DNA of 23,122 nt from positions 1 through 23,122 of the forward strand of contig CAZYJD010000027.1 in assembly GCA_964647785.1 (NCBI GenBank). The letters run 5' to 3'. Of the stretch, positions 16,601 through 23,122 are shown in pieces. The DNA is from CAZYJD01 sp964647785. Its GTDB lineage: Bacteria > Bacteroidota > Bacteroidia > NS11-12g > UBA9320. The first letter of the stretch is position 1. Every line of letters begins with the position of its first letter. Position numbers and translations under genes: made by a program. A model generated the notes under the pieces. The model did not search any database. It was given only the letters and a program-made list of their open reading frames with translations, and was not told where the DNA came from.

Positions 16601-18503
16601 TGATGATTTGGTAGGTGGTTGCGCTATCAGGCCACACCAGAGGGGTCCGCAAAGAGCTGTCAGTCATATTGAGGGCAGGAGACCAGTTCCAGGTGGTTCC
16701 GCCATAGGTGTTGAGTTGCAGGGTATCGCCTATGCAGATCGCAGTATCCGGACCGGGATCTGCTTTGTCGGTGGAGTAAATGAGCAGGTTCAGGGTATCT
16801 TCCTGATAAAAGCTCTGTACCGCTGGTGAAGTCGATCGGATGCGTATGCGGTATTTGTTCGATGAAGGCACTTTGAGAAGGGGCAATTTGCCTGTAATGA
16901 CTGAATCGGAGGTGGATTTTATCCTTCCCAGCTCTCTTTCCGTACCATCAAAATTTCCTTCAGGGTTGCTGATCTCGGCGACAAAGAAATTGGACGTATC
17001 GTACACCCCGGTCTTGTTATAGGGCACCTGGATGGAATCTCCCGCGCAATATGGACCACTTAGCACCGGTCCTCTTTCAATGCTGAAATCATAGGTTTTG
17101 GCCAGAAAGCCCCAAAAACTGCTGTTGGTTTTGGCCAGTAAAAAAGGTGGCAGCCGGACAGAATCCCTGAACTGACCGTAGTACACCACATCTCCATTGT
17201 TGAGGGGCTCTATCAAGGGAGGACTAGAAGAAGGGGTAGGGAGCATCCATAACGCATTGCCAAGGGTATCAAATTTGGCAATGATGCTTTGTATTCTTAA
17301 GGCTCCTGGCTTATTCAAACGCAGTCCACCCACAACGAACGAATCGGCTTCCACATCGAAACTCGTATATAATGCTCCACGGGTGTAAACCATTTCAGAA
17401 GCTCCAATAATCATTTGTGGGCTGGAGGTACTCGATTGCAGCCAAATTGCAGAATCAAGATCGTGAAAAAGACCCTGAAAATAAAACGGACGTATTCCTC
17501 CAAGGCGATTTCCTGAATACACTTTTCTGCCGGCTATTTCAATACTGTCGCCCTGCATATAGCCTTGCAAGTAGATTTGATTGGGCTTGGGGCACACGAT
17601 ATTTAAAGTAACGCCTCTTCCGTGGTTATTGCTCTTCGTAATTTTCAGGATATTCCCATTTGAGGAAGCAGCCCTGATGAATACCAGGGTTGGTTGTGTT
17701 CCGGTTGAGAGCCCGTGTATGGTTTTGCCCGATGCTGCCCTGAAGCTGTGAATGAGATTTCCATTTGGCTCCACGGCCATACTGCCAATTTCAATATGCT
17801 CAGTGTAATCATAGTCCTTGGACCATATGAGTTGCTGGCCCGAGCTGTCGTGTTTGCAGAAAATGTATTTGAAGCCTGATCCGGTTGTATTCCCGTTAGA
17901 AGATATGATTCGCCAACCTCCGGTCGAAAATCCGTTCAGATAGATATAGGTGTAGATTTCATCTTGTGGACCCAGTGCAATGCGGTATCCTTCGTTGTAG
18001 GTGCTGGCAGAGGCAAGATTTCTCGCAGCGGTAAAATTGCCGGATGAATCAGCAAAGGCAAGAAAGATTCCTCGCGGTAAATTAAGGCTATAGCTGCCGA
18101 ATGAAATGCTGGGGTTGATTGAAGAAGTGGTGTAGTTCCCAAAGAGGATCATTTTTCCCCGACTATTGATTACAATGTCTTTTAGTTGCGCATTCAGTGC
18201 CGAGGTGATGGATTTGCTCCAAATGAGGGTGCCGTCATTGTTGAATTTAGCTAAAAATATAGCTCTGTTTGAACTTGTAGGCGCAAAAAAATGGGTGTCA
18301 TTTTCTATATAAAGCGTGTCTCTAAAATTGCCACCTATGTATACATTCCCTTGAGCATCTGTGGCAAGAGCAGTTGGCGTTACACTATTGCTGCCGGTAT
18401 AGGGGGAGCACCGAATACTCTTAGCCCACTGATGTTGTTGTGCATGAGCAAATAAGCCGGATAAACCAAGCAATAATCCAAGCAGTAGTTTTTGCAGATG
18501 CAT
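13668..18503 (-). CDS. Giant multidomain secreted protein with T9SS type B (gliding-associated) C-terminal domain
   Basis: Surface or secreted protein of about 1,611 residues exported through Sec and then the type IX system. ATG 18503 begins a clean signal peptide (MHLQKLLLGLLLGLSGLFAHAQ); an in-frame ATG at 18572 would overlap the upstream gene and puts 23 polar residues ahead of it. Residues about 25-455 hold SBBP-type beta-propeller blades (ALATDAQGNVYIGGNF, IVINSRGKMILFGNY, MAVEPNGNLIHSF). Residues about 460-1500 hold around ten PKD/Ig-like units, each with the pattern CxGxxxxFxAxxxGG then W or Y and a CS-containing strand. The last 90 residues are the gliding-motility-associated C-terminal domain: NNAFSPNMDGINDEYAP, FSFQIYSRWGNLIFEG, TSWDGGYMGRDAPAGQYLV. 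It lies 52 bp behind the zinc-finger gene and could be co-transcribed with it. Role: probable adhesion or polymer binding; the target is unknown. Confidence 0.9.
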   Translation of the reverse strand: MHLQKLLLGLLLGLSGLFAHAQQHQWAKSIRCSPYTGSNSVTPTALATDAQGNVYIGGNFRDTLYIENDTHFFAPTSSNRAIFLAKFNNDGTLIWSKSITSALNAQLKDIVINSRGKMILFGNYTTSSINPSISFGSYSLNLPRGIFLAFADSSGNFTAARNLASASTYNEGYRIALGPQDEIYTYIYLNGFSTGGWRIISSNGNTTGSGFKYIFCKHDSSGQQLIWSKDYDYTEHIEIGSMAVEPNGNLIHSFRAASGKTIHGLSTGTQPTLVFIRAASSNGNILKITKSNNHGRGVTLNIVCPKPNQIYLQGYMQGDSIEIAGRKVYSGNRLGGIRPFYFQGLFHDLDSAIWLQSSTSSPQMIIGASEMVYTRGALYTSFDVEADSFVVGGLRLNKPGALRIQSIIAKFDTLGNALWMLPTPSSSPPLIEPLNNGDVVYYGQFRDSVRLPPFLLAKTNSSFWGFLAKTYDFSIERGPVLSGPYCAGDSIQVPYNKTGVYDTSNFFVAEISNPEGNFDGTERELGRIKSTSDSVITGKLPLLKVPSSNKYRIRIRSTSPAVQSFYQEDTLNLLIYSTDKADPGPDTAICIGDTLQLNTYGGTTWNWSPALNMTDSSLRTPLVWPDSATTYQIIIGDSSGCGAPDTASIKVSLLPAPEIRNASQSDTVACLGQPVFLSAKFEGGTGDYTAIWQDSSGNILRMAQSPNSDTFRFAFNGDSTIFLILTDSCSSVLDTSLYRIQLVRDKVPLPSLQDSLLCHGNLLDIQVANSYIRQDSLEIAWYVDDSLYSVQFSWNLPVFQNFDLSYVLKNKCTQLQYEDTVRISVLDSLSIDIQPQISKPEYCIGETAAFSAKPQGGNGKHHFQWFLDGVLFSTDSLVSLAIEQIPSIDQNTTDSFWLKLRFTDSCSSKWAEDSLLVRSLPRLQLNSWCVNDSIFCKGDTLFFAGISAGGTQNYSFSWQVDGNLITTDSIFQFVPSMFSSGLHELQLILNDQCSHPDTLGAEVTIPDSLKTTISGVEDSVYLCLNKITTFSAATNGGRPSTYEYDWQINGTTVSNSNSLPYQALKSNPFINKEELIVLETKDQCSRYRGLDSVRIFINNRMVLSLNDDSSALGQQYDTSLCYGQSLLLKPKFHNTADLRQSIEWYFDQNVLSNSTEYLFGPGLYETDRSDYELRAIGYDSCSGLYDTLSIHIYVLDSLSLPLIGDTLVCFGSSLVKNAQGSGGKPSEYQWRWTSSNPNTIVSNNAQLSMVNVQQTQRIALNLSDGCSDNSPTIDFNVEVMAPLSINQKNNKYCFDDSTGIRINASGGLPDNYLFNWRINGKFSSTQDSGTIIRGDSVYTYQVMLTDGCSTPSDTLRGIAASKPRIALDQPADTACEPYVHFLMPRDLSKVKSQFELFSNNRLQPNSSEMNLNEGYYEFKLIATNDQGCTDTFNFNILVKPTPDASFTFSPEEPNENQPRVIFRAREEIYDSLLWTINGTAFGYGDSTSYIFRDSGLYTIRLTAFLDQCSKDSMAVIRFVRNFAFLGNNAFSPNMDGINDEYAPVITGARDFSFQIYSRWGNLIFEGENKYTSWDGGYMGRDAPAGQYLVIIRAQDLKGRFFYQRETVQLLR

Positions 18504-18555
18504 TGAACTTGTAAGACACTTGAGGGCTGCAAAAAGTTGCGAATGTGTGTTACTT

Positions 18556-18885
18556 TTAAGTTGTTTCTGCACATTTTACACAAAATGTACTTTCCGGCTT
18601 GATCAATATTCGTCCCAGAGGGATTTCTTCACCACATTTTTTGCATTTGCCAAAATGAGGCGCATCTACCTCATTGAAAGCGCGTTCTAGTTGCAATAAC
18701 TTTCGTTCAGCCTGTCGCAAGGCTGCTTCGGTAACGCTTTTATTGTTGATGGCATCCATGCGGGAAATTCTTCCGATGGCGGCATCAGGTGCAACCGGCT
18801 TGCTCATTTCGCGGTATTCTTCAATGGTTTGTTCTGTTTTTTGAATTTGTTCACGGATTTTTTGTCGGATTTCTGCTTTGTCCAT
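18556..18885 (-). CDS. TraR/DksA-family zinc-finger protein
   Basis: Small regulator of the DksA/TraR fold, which in characterised members enters the RNA polymerase secondary channel. From ATG 18885 it has 109 residues; an upstream ATG at 18960 in the same frame would overlap the divergent dehydrogenase start and is rejected. The N-terminal half (about 1-70) is a helical hairpin rich in Lys, Glu and Gln (EIRQKIREQIQKTEQTIEEY, then AALRQAERKLLQLERAF). The C-terminal zinc finger is CKKC-x17-CVKC, all four cysteines present. The helical tip reads GRISRMDAINNKS rather than the twin-Asp tip of E. coli DksA, so it belongs to the shorter family common in Bacteroidota, and ppGpp-linked function cannot be assumed. 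TATTTTCG at 18897-18890 (one base off consensus) ends four bases before the ATG. Confidence 0.88.
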   Translation of the reverse strand: MDKAEIRQKIREQIQKTEQTIEEYREMSKPVAPDAAIGRISRMDAINNKSVTEAALRQAERKLLQLERAFNEVDAPHFGKCKKCGEEIPLGRILIKPESTFCVKCAETT

Positions 18886-18889
18886 AGTC

Positions 18890-18897
18890 CGAAAATA
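18890..18897 (-). promoter_or_regulatory. Candidate -7 box TATTTTCG before the DksA-family gene
   Basis: One mismatch to TAnnTTTG and spaced four bases from ATG 18885, the same spacing as at the mazG-like and dehydrogenase genes. No clear -33 element. Confidence 0.3.
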
Positions 18898-18939
18898 AGA
18901 AATGACCAATTGAATCCTGTTCTCTTGTAGTTCCTCTTT

Positions 18940-18947
18940 TAACTTTG
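18940..18947 (+). promoter_or_regulatory. -7 box TAACTTTG four bases before the SDR ATG
   Basis: Full match to TAnnTTTG, ending five bases before the A of ATG 18952; the -33 element is weak (CTGT at 18917-18920). It shares the short divergent region with the DksA-family gene and predicts a leaderless or near-leaderless transcript. Confidence 0.45.
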
Positions 18948-18951
18948 CTGC

Positions 18952-19788
18952 ATGGAACAACGCATTTGGTTTATCACAGGTGTTTCGGGCGGATTGGGAC
19001 GCGCCCTCATGGAAGAGGTCTTAAAACAGGGCGATATCTGTTTTGGAAGTGTTCGCAAGGAGGAGCAGCTACAGGAAGTGCAGGCCATGCATCCCACCAA
19101 CAGCCGTGCAGTGCTTTTGGATGTTTGCAAGCACGATCAGATCATCGATGCGGTAAGAGCAGTTGAGCAGGAGTTTGGTCGTTTGGATGTACTTGTAAAC
19201 AATGCGGGTTTCGGTTATTTCGGTGCCATGGAGGAGTTGAGTATGGAGGAGTGTCGCGATCAATTTGAGACCAATGTTTTTGGAGCCATTCGAATGACCC
19301 AGGAAGCATTGCCCATGATGCGCAAAGCGAGAAAGGGGAATATTCTTCAAATATCAAGTGTTGCCGGAATGCGCTCGGCGGCAGGACTGGGGATATACAA
19401 TGCCAGCAAATACGCTTTGGAAGGGTTTAGTGAGGCCCTTTATTTCGAGCTGAAGCCACTGGGTATTCACGTAAGTTTGATTGAACCCGGTCCATTCCGC
19501 ACTGAATTTGCAGGGAGCAGTGGAAAGGAAGCGGCCGTTAGCATTGGCGATTATGATGCTACTGCAGGGCAGTTTCGCAAAAACATGCGGGCCAAAAGCG
19601 GTAATCAGGAAGGCGATCCCCAAAAGGCTGCACAGAAGATGATTAAACTGGTGCATGATTCAGAGCCTCCCTTGCGCCTTCCCCTGGGCAAATATGCGCT
19701 TGATGGCATACGCGCCAAACTTCAATGGGTAGAAAGGGAGCTCAGTAGCTGGGAGAAAGATATCGTCGATACCGACTTTGAGCAGTAA
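18952..19788 (+). CDS. Short-chain dehydrogenase/reductase (SDR) family oxidoreductase
   Basis: Classical SDR, an NAD(P)-dependent oxidoreductase with a Rossmann fold, cytoplasmic, 278 residues. The cofactor motif TGVSGGLG is at 9-16, LDV at about 57 marks the adenine-binding acid, and the structural NNAG is at 83-86. N108 (FETNVFG), S136 (ILQISSVAG), Y149 and K153 (YNASK) complete the Asn-Ser-Tyr-Lys tetrad. PGPFRTEF after residue 175 is the usual segment following the active site. The C-terminal 80 residues resemble those of SDRs often annotated as oxidoreductase or short-chain dehydrogenase of unknown substrate. Arg in GSVRKEEQ soon after the second strand hints at NADPH preference (inference). 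It stops six bases before the end of the convergent biotin carboxylase gene. Confidence 0.92.
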   Translation: MEQRIWFITGVSGGLGRALMEEVLKQGDICFGSVRKEEQLQEVQAMHPTNSRAVLLDVCKHDQIIDAVRAVEQEFGRLDVLVNNAGFGYFGAMEELSMEECRDQFETNVFGAIRMTQEALPMMRKARKGNILQISSVAGMRSAAGLGIYNASKYALEGFSEALYFELKPLGIHVSLIEPGPFRTEFAGSSGKEAAVSIGDYDATAGQFRKNMRAKSGNQEGDPQKAAQKMIKLVHDSEPPLRLPLGKYALDGIRAKLQWVERELSSWEKDIVDTDFEQ

Positions 19789-19794
19789 GTATAC

Positions 19795-21267
19795 TCAGGT
19801 TCTTTTTTGCCGCCATGCCGAGGGGAAATCTCCTTCCGGCAAGCGTGAGACCTGAATTTCATCCCTGAGGGCATGGGCCAGAAGTGCGGCAACTTTTGCC
19901 GATTCAGCATCTTCTTTTTCTAATTCATCCGGATTCCAATAGCGCTGAATGAATTGGGTGTCGAATTGCCCGTTTACGAAATTGGGGTGATTCATTACGA
20001 AGTAACCGAATGGAAGGGTGGTCATAATGCCTTCCACTTCATAATCTTTAATGGCCTTCTTCATGCGATAAATGGCTTCCTCCCGATCCCGACCCCACAC
20101 AATCAATTTGGCGATCATGTTGTCGTAATAAATCGGGATTTCATAACCCGTTTCTGCGCAATCATCTATGCGAATCCATTCTGCTTCGGGCTTGTTATAT
20201 CGAGTTAAGCGGCCGATGTTGGGGAGGAAATCATTCATGGGATCTTCAGCACAAACGCGCAATTCTATGGCGTGCCCGCTGATTTGAAGATCGTTTTGGC
20301 CAAATGCCAGTTCCTCGCCACGTGCTACGCGTATCTGCCACTCCACCAGGTCCAGTCCGGTGATGAGTTCTGTTACCGGATGTTCCACCTGCAAACGCGT
20401 GTTCATTTCCAGGAAATAGAAGTTCAGCGATTCGTCTACAAGAAACTCCACCGTTCCGGCACCATAATAGCTTGCTGCCTTGGCAACATTTACTGCCGCT
20501 TCGCCCATTTTTCGGCGCATTTCATCGGTTACTACTGCCGAAGGGGCTTCTTCCACCAGCTTTTGATGGCGTCTTTGAACACTGCATTCGCGTTCAAACA
20601 GATAAACCACATTGCCGTGTTGGTCTCCCATGATTTGAATTTCAATATGCCGCGGGGAGCCCACATATTTTTCAATGAAAACGGCAGCATCGCCAAAGGA
20701 AGAAAGTGCTTCGCTGGCAGCCAATTTCATTTGGCTTTCAAGTTCAGCTTCATTTTTTACAACCCGCATTCCCTTGCCTCCTCCACCTGCACTGGCTTTG
20801 ATGAGCACGGGATAGCCTATTTCATTGGCAATGCGTTTGGCCGTTACAATATCGTCTACAGCATCTTTGGTGCCCGGTACCAGGGGTACGCCAAAGTCTG
20901 CTACAGCGGCCTTACTGGCCAGTTTGCTTCCCATCAGATCCATGCTCTCGGGCGATGGACCAATGAGTGTCAAGCCGGCTTCCTTTACTTTTCTGGCAAA
21001 TGCCGCATTCTCACTGAGAAATCCGTAACCCGGGTGAATGCCCTCTGCACCGGTTTGCAAACAGAGTTCAATGATTTTATCGCCGAGCAAATAGCTTTGA
21101 TTGCTGGGCCCGGGGCCTAAACAATAGGCTTCATCTGCATAGCGAACATGAAGGGCTTCACGGTCGGCTTCAGAAAAGACCGCAACCGTTTGTATCCCCA
21201 TTCGCTTGCAGGTGCGTATAACTCTGAGGGCAATTTCTCCCCTGTTGGCTATGAGGATTTTCTTCAT
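19795..21267 (-). CDS. accC: Biotin carboxylase subunit of acetyl-/propionyl-CoA carboxylase
   Basis: ATP-grasp enzyme that carboxylates biotin on a carrier protein using bicarbonate and ATP, the first half-reaction of acyl-CoA carboxylation. It has 490 residues. KILIANRGEIALRVIR opens the family. ATP-grasp elements are K115, K157 and the glycine loop ASAGGGGKGMR. H208, ERECSVQRRHQK, E275, E287 and the MNTRLQVEHPVTE active-site segment (N289, R291, E295) are all intact, each one or two positions from the E. coli numbering. It is about 40 residues longer than E. coli AccC, with an acidic C-terminal extension (PDELEKEDAESAK), as in the Bacteroidota acyl-CoA carboxylase type. No biotin carrier or carboxyltransferase gene is adjacent. 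The start codon overlaps the upstream stop as TGATG, so translation is coupled to the TerB-like gene. Confidence 0.94.
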   Translation of the reverse strand: MKKILIANRGEIALRVIRTCKRMGIQTVAVFSEADREALHVRYADEAYCLGPGPSNQSYLLGDKIIELCLQTGAEGIHPGYGFLSENAAFARKVKEAGLTLIGPSPESMDLMGSKLASKAAVADFGVPLVPGTKDAVDDIVTAKRIANEIGYPVLIKASAGGGGKGMRVVKNEAELESQMKLAASEALSSFGDAAVFIEKYVGSPRHIEIQIMGDQHGNVVYLFERECSVQRRHQKLVEEAPSAVVTDEMRRKMGEAAVNVAKAASYYGAGTVEFLVDESLNFYFLEMNTRLQVEHPVTELITGLDLVEWQIRVARGEELAFGQNDLQISGHAIELRVCAEDPMNDFLPNIGRLTRYNKPEAEWIRIDDCAETGYEIPIYYDNMIAKLIVWGRDREEAIYRMKKAIKDYEVEGIMTTLPFGYFVMNHPNFVNGQFDTQFIQRYWNPDELEKEDAESAKVAALLAHALRDEIQVSRLPEGDFPSAWRQKRT

Positions 21268-21740
21268 CAGTTCTCCGATTTAGCCGGATCTTTGAGCATG
21301 TCTAAAGAAAGCAGCTCTTTTTCGGAAATGCTCACACTGCCCATTCCGAGTATCCCGCCGCTGGCATTGGCTACACTTACTGCCATGCTCCTCAGGCTTT
21401 TGTACAACTGACGTGCAAAAACGGGGTCGAGTTTTTTAATGATGGGATTGAGTTTTTCGATTTCTGAACTGAGGCTTTCAACACGGGCACCCGCATCAGT
21501 GGGCAAGGAAGCTACCGTGTCGGCAATCATCTTTTCAACTTCGTGGCTGATTTCTTCGTAGAGGTCGCTCACATCATTTTTTTCTGAAAAAGTTTTGGTG
21601 TGAACCGTTCTGGCGATGCGCTCAATTTCTTCGGGTTCAATATGATGATCGGCCGCAGCGATAAGAAGTCCTACCAGTACGGGAGCCTTTTTTACGAGGG
21701 CCTGTTCTTCTTCTTTAAGTTGTGAAATTCTGGAAAGCAT
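21267..21740 (-). CDS. Small TerB-like helical protein of unknown function
   Basis: Not confidently recognised. From ATG 21740 it has 157 residues, with no signal peptide and no membrane helix. An ATG at 21806 in frame would overlap the divergent ccmB and is rejected. Residues about 15-50 (APVLVGLLIAAADHHIEPEE and following) resemble the first helices of the TerB/DUF533 fold, in which an acidic helix-turn region follows an Ala-rich helix. The rest is helical with many Glu and Lys (LYEEISHEVEKMI, SEIEKLNPIIKKLD), ending in a Gly-rich loop (NASGGILGMGSVSISEKEL). Its stop overlaps the biotin carboxylase start (TGATG), so the two proteins are probably made together. The link to carboxylase function is inference. 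Confidence 0.65.
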   Translation of the reverse strand: MLSRISQLKEEEQALVKKAPVLVGLLIAAADHHIEPEEIERIARTVHTKTFSEKNDVSDLYEEISHEVEKMIADTVASLPTDAGARVESLSSEIEKLNPIIKKLDPVFARQLYKSLRSMAVSVANASGGILGMGSVSISEKELLSLDMLKDPAKSEN

Positions 21741-21750
21741 TGAATTGGCG

Positions 21751-21758
21751 TAATTTTG
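21751..21758 (+). promoter_or_regulatory. -7 box TAATTTTG upstream of ccmB
   Basis: Full match to TAnnTTTG, with TCTG at 21729-21732 as a partial -33 element at 18 bp. The box ends ten bases before ATG 21769, giving a leader of about five bases. Confidence 0.45.
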
Positions 21759-21768
21759 GGGCGAATTT

Positions 21769-22434
21769 ATGCAAATCGGCACAATTCGGCAGTTGAGATT
21801 GCTCATTTGGAAAGAAGCAAGACAGGAGTGGAGAAAACCCTATGCCCTGAGCGGGGTATTGGTTCAAATGCTCGCTACGGTTTTTGTGACTTTTCTCAGT
21901 GTGAAAATTTTACGCCCGCCTGTATGGAATGCGTTGTTCTGGGTGGTCTTGCTGTTTACATTGATTCATGCTGTGGCAAGAAGTTTTATTCAAGAGAGCA
22001 AAGGGCAAATGTTGTATTATCATCAATTGGTGCATCCTGTAGCCCTGATCCTTGCTAAGTTGATCTACAATGCATTGCTCTCCCTGTTATTGTCGCTCTT
22101 GAGTCTGATGGTTTATAGTTTGCTTTTAGGTGCAGTGGCTGAAAACTGGAGCGCATTCCTGCTGGTGGTATTGCTTTTTTCGGTGGGACTATCATCTATT
22201 TTTACCATGGTATCGGCCATTGCGGCAAAAGCTTCAAACAGCCATTTATTGATGCCGGTTTTGAGCATCCCGCTCACGGTTCCTTTGATGTTGGTGAGCA
22301 TACACGCGGCTAAATATGCCATGGATGGCATAGCCGGTAGTTTGTTTTACAAAGATCTGGGGGTGTTGTTCCTGATTGATGCCCTCATTTTGCTGCTGGC
22401 ATCGGTACTGTATCGATTTCTTTGGAAGGAATGA
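21769..22434 (+). CDS. ccmB: CcmB-type heme exporter membrane subunit
   Basis: Permease-like subunit of the CcmABCD heme-handling complex used in cytochrome c maturation (System I). It has 221 residues and six hydrophobic segments. It starts with an amphipathic helix (RLLIWKEARQEWRKPYALSG) that is characteristic of the family, followed by membrane stretches at about 25-45, 50-70, 95-120, 125-150, 160-180 and 195-215. The LMPVLSIPLTVPLM and ESKGQMLYYHQLVHPVALI segments fit CcmB. ATG 21769 lies five to ten bases behind a TAATTTTG box. Neither ccmA nor ccmC is next to it here; the gene on its right is a convergent metal transporter. The divergent neighbour is the TerB-like gene. Confidence 0.88.
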   Translation: MQIGTIRQLRLLIWKEARQEWRKPYALSGVLVQMLATVFVTFLSVKILRPPVWNALFWVVLLFTLIHAVARSFIQESKGQMLYYHQLVHPVALILAKLIYNALLSLLLSLLSLMVYSLLLGAVAENWSAFLLVVLLFSVGLSSIFTMVSAIAAKASNSHLLMPVLSIPLTVPLMLVSIHAAKYAMDGIAGSLFYKDLGVLFLIDALILLLASVLYRFLWKE

Positions 22435-22488
22435 TGCCAATCTAACAGTAAGTTTTGAAGCCCGCATTCATTCGCAAACTGCGTTGAC

Positions 22489-23122
22489 TTACGCTTGTCG
22501 GATCATCGCTTCAATAAAGTCGCCTACGTAGTAAGAAACGGCCGCTGCAATGATACCGAGCAAAAGTGTTTCCATGATGCCCCTTATCACATGGGTGTGA
22601 TTTACATACGCCTTAAGCCAGCCTACCAAGATAAAGGCGATCCCGGTAAGCAGGGATGAGATGAGGAACAGATTCCTGCCCATAGGGTTGATGTAGTCAA
22701 CCACATAGGCAATGAGCGGAATGAGTCCCACGATGACAAAAGAAGTATAGGTCACAAGTCCGATGGTAATCGGAGAACGACTTTCCTCCTTCATCTCCAG
22801 TTCATCGTTCATCATTACGTTTACCCAGCGGTCGCGGTCATTGGTAATGACATCCACAACCTGTTCCAGAAGTTCGCCTTCGAAACCTTTGGCAGCATAT
22901 ATCTCTCTGATCTCCTCTCTTTCTTTTTCAGGGAGATTATCCACCTCCCAGTATTCAATCCTTTTGTGCTTGTTGTAATTGTCTTTTTCCGTTTTGGTAT
23001 CTTCATTATAGTTTTCGGCTTGGCGTCTGAAGTTGATCGCATTCTTGCCGAGGTAAATCGATTTGATTGCTGCCTGGTCGAGGGCGAAAAGGGCACAAAA
23101 CTCGTAAAAGCGCAGCCAAAGA
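22489..23122 (-). CDS. VIT1/CCC1-family iron/manganese transporter, N-terminus beyond window
   Basis: Membrane transporter for Fe2+/Mn2+ of the VIT1/CCC1 family. Reading leftward, the frame is open from the right edge to the stop at 22489, so about 211 residues are visible and the first part is off the window. Visible first is a charged cytoplasmic region (KSIYLGKNAINFRRQAENY, then EYWEVDNLPEKEREEIREIY) that in this family lies between membrane helices 2 and 3. MMNDELEM follows, then three membrane helices (GLVTYTSFVIVGLIPLIAYV, FLISSLLTGIAFILVGWLKA, IMETLLLGIIAAAVSYYVGD). A GTG at 22944 is not the real start because the upstream frame is family-like. The opening residues LWLRFYEFCALF suggest an N-terminal extension or the end of an earlier domain. 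Confidence 0.85.
   Translation of the reverse strand, partial: LWLRFYEFCALFALDQAAIKSIYLGKNAINFRRQAENYNEDTKTEKDNYNKHKRIEYWEVDNLPEKEREEIREIYAAKGFEGELLEQVVDVITNDRDRWVNVMMNDELEMKEESRSPITIGLVTYTSFVIVGLIPLIAYVVDYINPMGRNLFLISSLLTGIAFILVGWLKAYVNHTHVIRGIMETLLLGIIAAAVSYYVGDFIEAMIRQA

Noticed and set aside
18886..18960. Longer start (18960) for the DksA-family gene
   Set aside because: It would overlap the divergent dehydrogenase start and its promoter box, and adds residues not seen in the family.
20272..21120. 282-residue rightward open frame opposite accC
   Set aside because: The opposite strand encodes a fully conserved biotin carboxylase with all active-site residues; the rightward product has no recognisable pattern.

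Overview
The window looks like part of a chromosome from a marine- or aquatic-type member of the Bacteroidota, probably Flavobacteriales or a relative. Four things support this: secreted proteins with type IX secretion style architecture (one ends in a gliding-motility-associated C-terminal domain); a Bacteroidota-type LptD / amidase / MlaD envelope cluster; TAnnTTTG promoter boxes with no Shine-Dalgarno sequences; and a proteorhodopsin paired with a Brp/Blh carotene oxygenase. No tRNA, rRNA, CRISPR array, insertion sequence or phage gene was seen.

Layout. Positions 1-6000 hold an outer-envelope block. A leftward lptD (running off the left edge) is divergent from a rightward run of N-acetylmuramoyl-L-alanine amidase, an MCE/MlaD-family protein and an OmpA-family lipid-envelope/peptidoglycan linker. 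Positions 6272-9599 carry a leftward secreted protein with six Ig-like repeats of about 94 residues, split into two frames at a run of eight G. Positions 9854-10491 hold a leftward SET-domain protein, also broken by a one-base frameshift. Divergent from it is a MazG-like pyrophosphohydrolase overlapping a TPMT-family methyltransferase by ATGA.

Positions 11896-13649 form a light-harvesting cassette. It has a green-type proton-pumping proteorhodopsin, then a near-perfect intrinsic terminator whose U-tract ends at the ATG of blh, the retinal-producing beta-carotene 15,15'-dioxygenase. The opsin has a glycine at the position that opens the carotenoid-antenna fenestration in xanthorhodopsin. Convergent with blh is a giant (about 1,611-residue) leftward multidomain secreted protein, preceded by a small TraR/DksA-type zinc-finger protein.

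Positions 18952-23122 hold a rightward short-chain dehydrogenase, a leftward pair (TerB-like small protein and biotin carboxylase, joined by TGATG), a rightward ccmB and a leftward partial VIT1/CCC1 metal transporter running off the right edge.

The strongest items for follow-up are the rhodopsin/blh cassette and its built-in terminator, the predicted antenna-binding site, the G8 tract in the Ig-repeat protein (phase variation or sequencing error), and the repeated placement of TAnnTTTG boxes four bases before start codons, which suggests leaderless transcripts. The two frameshifts both lie at homopolymers, so base-calling error must be excluded before biology is inferred.
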